Assembly: GCA_905236615.1 (NCBI GenBank)
Contig: CAJORC010000064.1
Span: 1 to 8,671 of the forward strand
Direction of reading: 5' to 3'
Length of the DNA: 8,671 bases
Source: an uncultured Lachnospiraceae bacterium
GTDB lineage: Bacteria > Bacillota > Clostridia > Lachnospirales > Lachnospiraceae
Below the pieces are notes generated by a model that saw only the letters and a program-made list of their open reading frames with translations, did not search any database and had not been told where the DNA came from. Shown one piece after another: positions 6,362-8,671 of the stretch (positions within the stretch are counted from its first letter, which is position 1; the number at the start of each line of letters is the position of its first letter). Made by a program: the position numbers and the translations under genes.

Positions 6362-7816
6362 TTAATAGAAAAGTGAAAAATAGAATTCGCCGTCAGGACC
6401 TCGTCTGGTTCTGTACAGTACACCACTTTCGACATCTACAGCATATACAGTCCCGGTCACCTTGTTGTTCCCGTCTGCTTCTATAAAAGCCTCATCAACA
6501 AGATAATATACCCTGTTTCCTTCCTTTGCGGCAGTAGTGCATGTATAGCTGTAATGACCGTTTACTCCGGGAATCCTTCCGTAAATATCCTGCAGTGCCC
6601 CCGTGGCAACAAGTGACGCCGTCACATAATTTATCGCATCTGTCGGCGTGCACACGGCATTAAAGATACCAAGGGAATATTTCCTGCTTATCACATTTCC
6701 GGAAACACCTCTGTCCGAGACAGCCATAAACTTATAGGTATTATCTCCTATCATCATCGGAAGCTTTTTATCATAAACAGCCGACTTTTCATTTGGCTCG
6801 GATCCGTCAGTCGTATAATAGATAACAGAATTATCCGAAACCTCAGCCGTAATATAGGCCGGATAAAGATATCCCCCGGCTTCAGGCTCTATTGTCGGAT
6901 CTCCCGGCTTTTTATAACTGATAGTGTAAGTTTCTGATGCTGCTTCACTTGCCATTCCGTAAGAGTTAACGAATATCGCAGAAATATGATACTCCCCCTC
7001 TTCGTTAATAACTATCGGTCTTTCATATCTGACTGAATCGGTCGTCGGTTCTGATCCATCCATGGTATAAAATATGTCACCGCTGTTTTCAGAACTCAGA
7101 GCGATCCTTGCACTTTCTTCATATTCTCCGCCTTTAAGCACAAATGTCGGAGGAACTGTCATGTAATCCTTAAATACTTTATAGAGCTTTTCATCCGCTA
7201 TTGACTCTATAAAATTATTGACTTCAGCATTATTATCTTCTGCCCGGTATGTATCTATCATCCCCTGACAGGCCGTAACATTATTCTCATCATTTGAAAG
7301 TACAAGGCTGAACATTTCCCTTGCCTTTACATATTCTCCCAATGCAAGCAAAGTTTTGCCGTAATTATTGACAAGTTTATTATCTGTTATAAACTCCGCT
7401 TCATATTTCGAATATGCCTTAGAATAAAGCTCCGCCGCATCCTCATACTTATCATCATCATAAGCAAAATTTGCCTTGAAGATCAGTGCGGTATAGGAAT
7501 TATTATTCCGTAATACAAAAAACAATACTGAAAAAGTCAGAATTAGCGCTGCAAGAATTAATAATACAATACGAGTCTTCTTTACTGTCCTGACTTCCCG
7601 CTCCATAACGGGCATTTTTATCTTTTCACCGGATGCGGTCCTTCCGGACGAACCATGGATGATATTATCCAGTGAACCTGCAATGCGGTCCCTGCTCTCG
7701 TCAAGCCTGCTTTCAACGTCTACTTCATAATCAGGCACCATCTGAATAGCATATCCGCACTTAAAGCAATACATATATCCGTCAGGAATTTCTGTACCGC
7801 AATTTGGACATTTCAT
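6362..7816 (-). CDS. Zinc-ribbon membrane protein with TPR-like and chitobiase C-terminal-type domains
   Basis: This 484-aa protein is complete. A cytoplasmic zinc ribbon is formed by C3, C6, C17 and C20 (CPNCG...CFKCG). A charged linker leads to one transmembrane helix (about 83-102), preceded by basic residues. Outside, about 110-215 holds helical TPR-like repeats (YEDAAELYSKAYSKYE; LLALGEYVKAREMFSLVL). Two beta-rich modules at about 227-300 and 308-381 carry IFYTMDGSEPT and IYYTTDGSEPN, the signature of CHB_HEX_C-type domains. The last hundred residues are an unassigned beta-rich domain ending in VYAVDVESGVLYRTR. The start codon overlaps the folD stop as ATGA, with GGAGGG at 7829-7834 inside folD, so the two are translated from one message. 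Proteins of this layout are, to my recollection, common in Lachnospiraceae and of unknown function. A cell-surface sensing or binding role is inference. Confidence 0.88.
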   Translation of the reverse strand: MKCPNCGTEIPDGYMYCFKCGYAIQMVPDYEVDVESRLDESRDRIAGSLDNIIHGSSGRTASGEKIKMPVMEREVRTVKKTRIVLLILAALILTFSVLFFVLRNNNSYTALIFKANFAYDDDKYEDAAELYSKAYSKYEAEFITDNKLVNNYGKTLLALGEYVKAREMFSLVLSNDENNVTACQGMIDTYRAEDNNAEVNNFIESIADEKLYKVFKDYMTVPPTFVLKGGEYEESARIALSSENSGDIFYTMDGSEPTTDSVRYERPIVINEEGEYHISAIFVNSYGMASEAASETYTISYKKPGDPTIEPEAGGYLYPAYITAEVSDNSVIYYTTDGSEPNEKSAVYDKKLPMMIGDNTYKFMAVSDRGVSGNVISRKYSLGIFNAVCTPTDAINYVTASLVATGALQDIYGRIPGVNGHYSYTCTTAAKEGNRVYYLVDEAFIEADGNNKVTGTVYAVDVESGVLYRTRRGPDGEFYFSLFY

Positions 7817-8658
7817 CTGCGAAGTGCACCCTCCAAAGTATTATACATCAGCATGGCGATAGTCATAGGACCAACGCCCCCGGGAACCGGAGTCATCGCT
7901 GAGGCAACTTTTTCTACATCATCATAGTCAACATCACCGCAGAGTTTCTTACCGTTATTCTGCTCAGGGTCAAGTCTGTGTATTCCTACATCGATAACAA
8001 CAGCACCCTCTTTAACATAAGACGAATCTACCATTTTAGGCTTGCCTACAGCTACCACAAGTATATCGGCCGTTTTTGTGATTTCACGGATATTCTCTGT
8101 TTTCGAATGAGTCACTGTTACTGTTCCATTTTCTCTGAGAAGGAGCATAGCCATAGGCTTGCCAACAATATTGCTTCGTCCCATCACTACGCATCTTTTT
8201 CCGCTTATCTCTATTCCCGACCTCTTAAGAAGCTCGATAATTCCCGCAGGAGTGCAGGAAACAAAGCCCTCTGCTCCTACCGAAAGTGCTCCTACCGAAA
8301 GCTTTGAAAAGCCGTCAACATCCTTTTTGGGTGAAATGGCATCAATGATCTTCTCTTCATTAATGTGTTTTGGTAAAGGAAGCTGGCAGAGTATACCTGT
8401 AACCTTGTCATCCCTGTTCAGTCTGTCGATGAGCTGAAGGAGCTCTTCTTCGGAAGTTGACTCAGGAAGTTCATATGACAATGATTCAATCCCACAATAT
8501 TCACAAGCCTTCTTTTTATTATTTACATATACTGTAGACGCAGGATCTTCGCCAACGAGAATAACCGCAAGCGAAGCCTTTATACCGTCTTTCTCTATTT
8601 TTTCACGAATTTCATCTTTTATCTGAGCAGAAATCGCTTTACCGTCAATGATCTTCAT
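7813..8658 (-). CDS. folD: Bifunctional methylene-THF dehydrogenase/methenyl-THF cyclohydrolase FolD
   Basis: This cytoplasmic enzyme interconverts 5,10-methylene-, 5,10-methenyl- and 10-formyl-tetrahydrofolate in one-carbon metabolism, with an NAD(P) cofactor. At 281 aa it has the usual length. The catalytic Tyr and Lys of the YVxxK motif are Y44 and K48 (STVYVNNKKKACEYCGI). QLPLP (92-96) and KDVDGF (112-117) form the folate site. The nucleotide-binding loop is GRSNIVGKP (160-168), and the C-terminal signature is PVPGGVGPMT (257-266). The start is supported by AGGAGG (8663-8668), 4 nt before the ATG. The stop overlaps the start of the zinc-ribbon gene by ATGA. A perfect 15-bp tandem duplication lies inside, without apparent change in protein length. 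Its promoter lies beyond the right edge of the window, unless it is co-transcribed from further upstream. Confidence 0.97.
   Translation of the reverse strand: MKIIDGKAISAQIKDEIREKIEKDGIKASLAVILVGEDPASTVYVNNKKKACEYCGIESLSYELPESTSEEELLQLIDRLNRDDKVTGILCQLPLPKHINEEKIIDAISPKKDVDGFSKLSVGALSVGAEGFVSCTPAGIIELLKRSGIEISGKRCVVMGRSNIVGKPMAMLLLRENGTVTVTHSKTENIREITKTADILVVAVGKPKMVDSSYVKEGAVVIDVGIHRLDPEQNNGKKLCGDVDYDDVEKVASAMTPVPGGVGPMTIAMLMYNTLEGALRR
8272..8301 (-). repeat. Perfect 15-bp tandem duplication inside folD
   Basis: Two identical adjacent copies (8272-8286 and 8287-8301) encode LSVGA-LSVGA between the KDVDGF folate motif and the FVSCTP motif. By recall of typical clostridial FolD sequences, the spacing between these motifs is normal, so the repeat seems to be sequence homogenisation and not an insertion. 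Confidence 0.85.
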
Positions 8659-8662
8659 AATT

Positions 8663-8668
8663 CCTCCT
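8663..8668 (-). promoter_or_regulatory. Ribosome binding site of folD
   Basis: AGGAGG on the minus strand lies 4 nt before the ATG at 8658. The match is perfect but the spacing is slightly short. It sets the folD start at the edge of the window. Confidence 0.8.
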
Positions 8669-8671
8669 CTA

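Overview
The window looks like chromosome of a low-to-moderate GC Gram-positive anaerobe of the Clostridia, most plausibly Lachnospiraceae (Butyrivibrio-like). The reasons are strong AAAGGAG-type ribosome binding sites, a secreted GH43 glycosidase with a LamG module, a Clostridia-style FolD, and a zinc-ribbon/TPR/chitobiase-C membrane protein. The taxonomic call is an inference from gene content, not from a marker gene.

Layout. (1) Positions 1-1836, minus strand: a secreted GH43 glycoside hydrolase with signal peptide, LamG-like domain, Big_4-like domain and five-bladed catalytic domain. It runs off the left edge. (2) Positions 1837-2242: a divergent intergenic region holding a promoter for the hydrolase, its roughly 180-nt leader with a heptamer tandem repeat, and a very T-rich stretch ahead of the next operon. 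(3) Positions 2243-5927, plus strand: a tight three-gene operon of a MacB/LolD-type ATPase, a type I membrane protein with Ig-like/CARDB-like repeats, and a MacB/FtsX-type permease. (4) Positions 5928-6143, minus strand: a 71-aa peptide gene with a textbook double-glycine leader. Its stop codon directly abuts the permease stop codon. (5) Positions 6180-6342, plus strand: tRNA-Thr(CGT) with its own promoter and terminator. (6) Positions 6362-8658, minus strand: folD, overlapping by ATGA a gene for a membrane protein with a cytoplasmic zinc ribbon and extracellular TPR and chitobiase-C repeats.

How the genes work together. The ATPase and permease should form a mechanotransmission-type (type VII) ABC complex. 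The extracellular protein encoded between them occupies the genomic place that the periplasmic adaptor MacA has in Gram-negative systems, so it is probably the accessory subunit. The double-glycine peptide is the most novel item. Its leader would be cut by a C39-peptidase transporter, and none is encoded here. Whether the neighbouring MacB-like system exports, senses or resists it is only a hypothesis. The GH43 enzyme and FolD look like independent nutritional and housekeeping functions. I saw no mobile element, CRISPR array or integration site.
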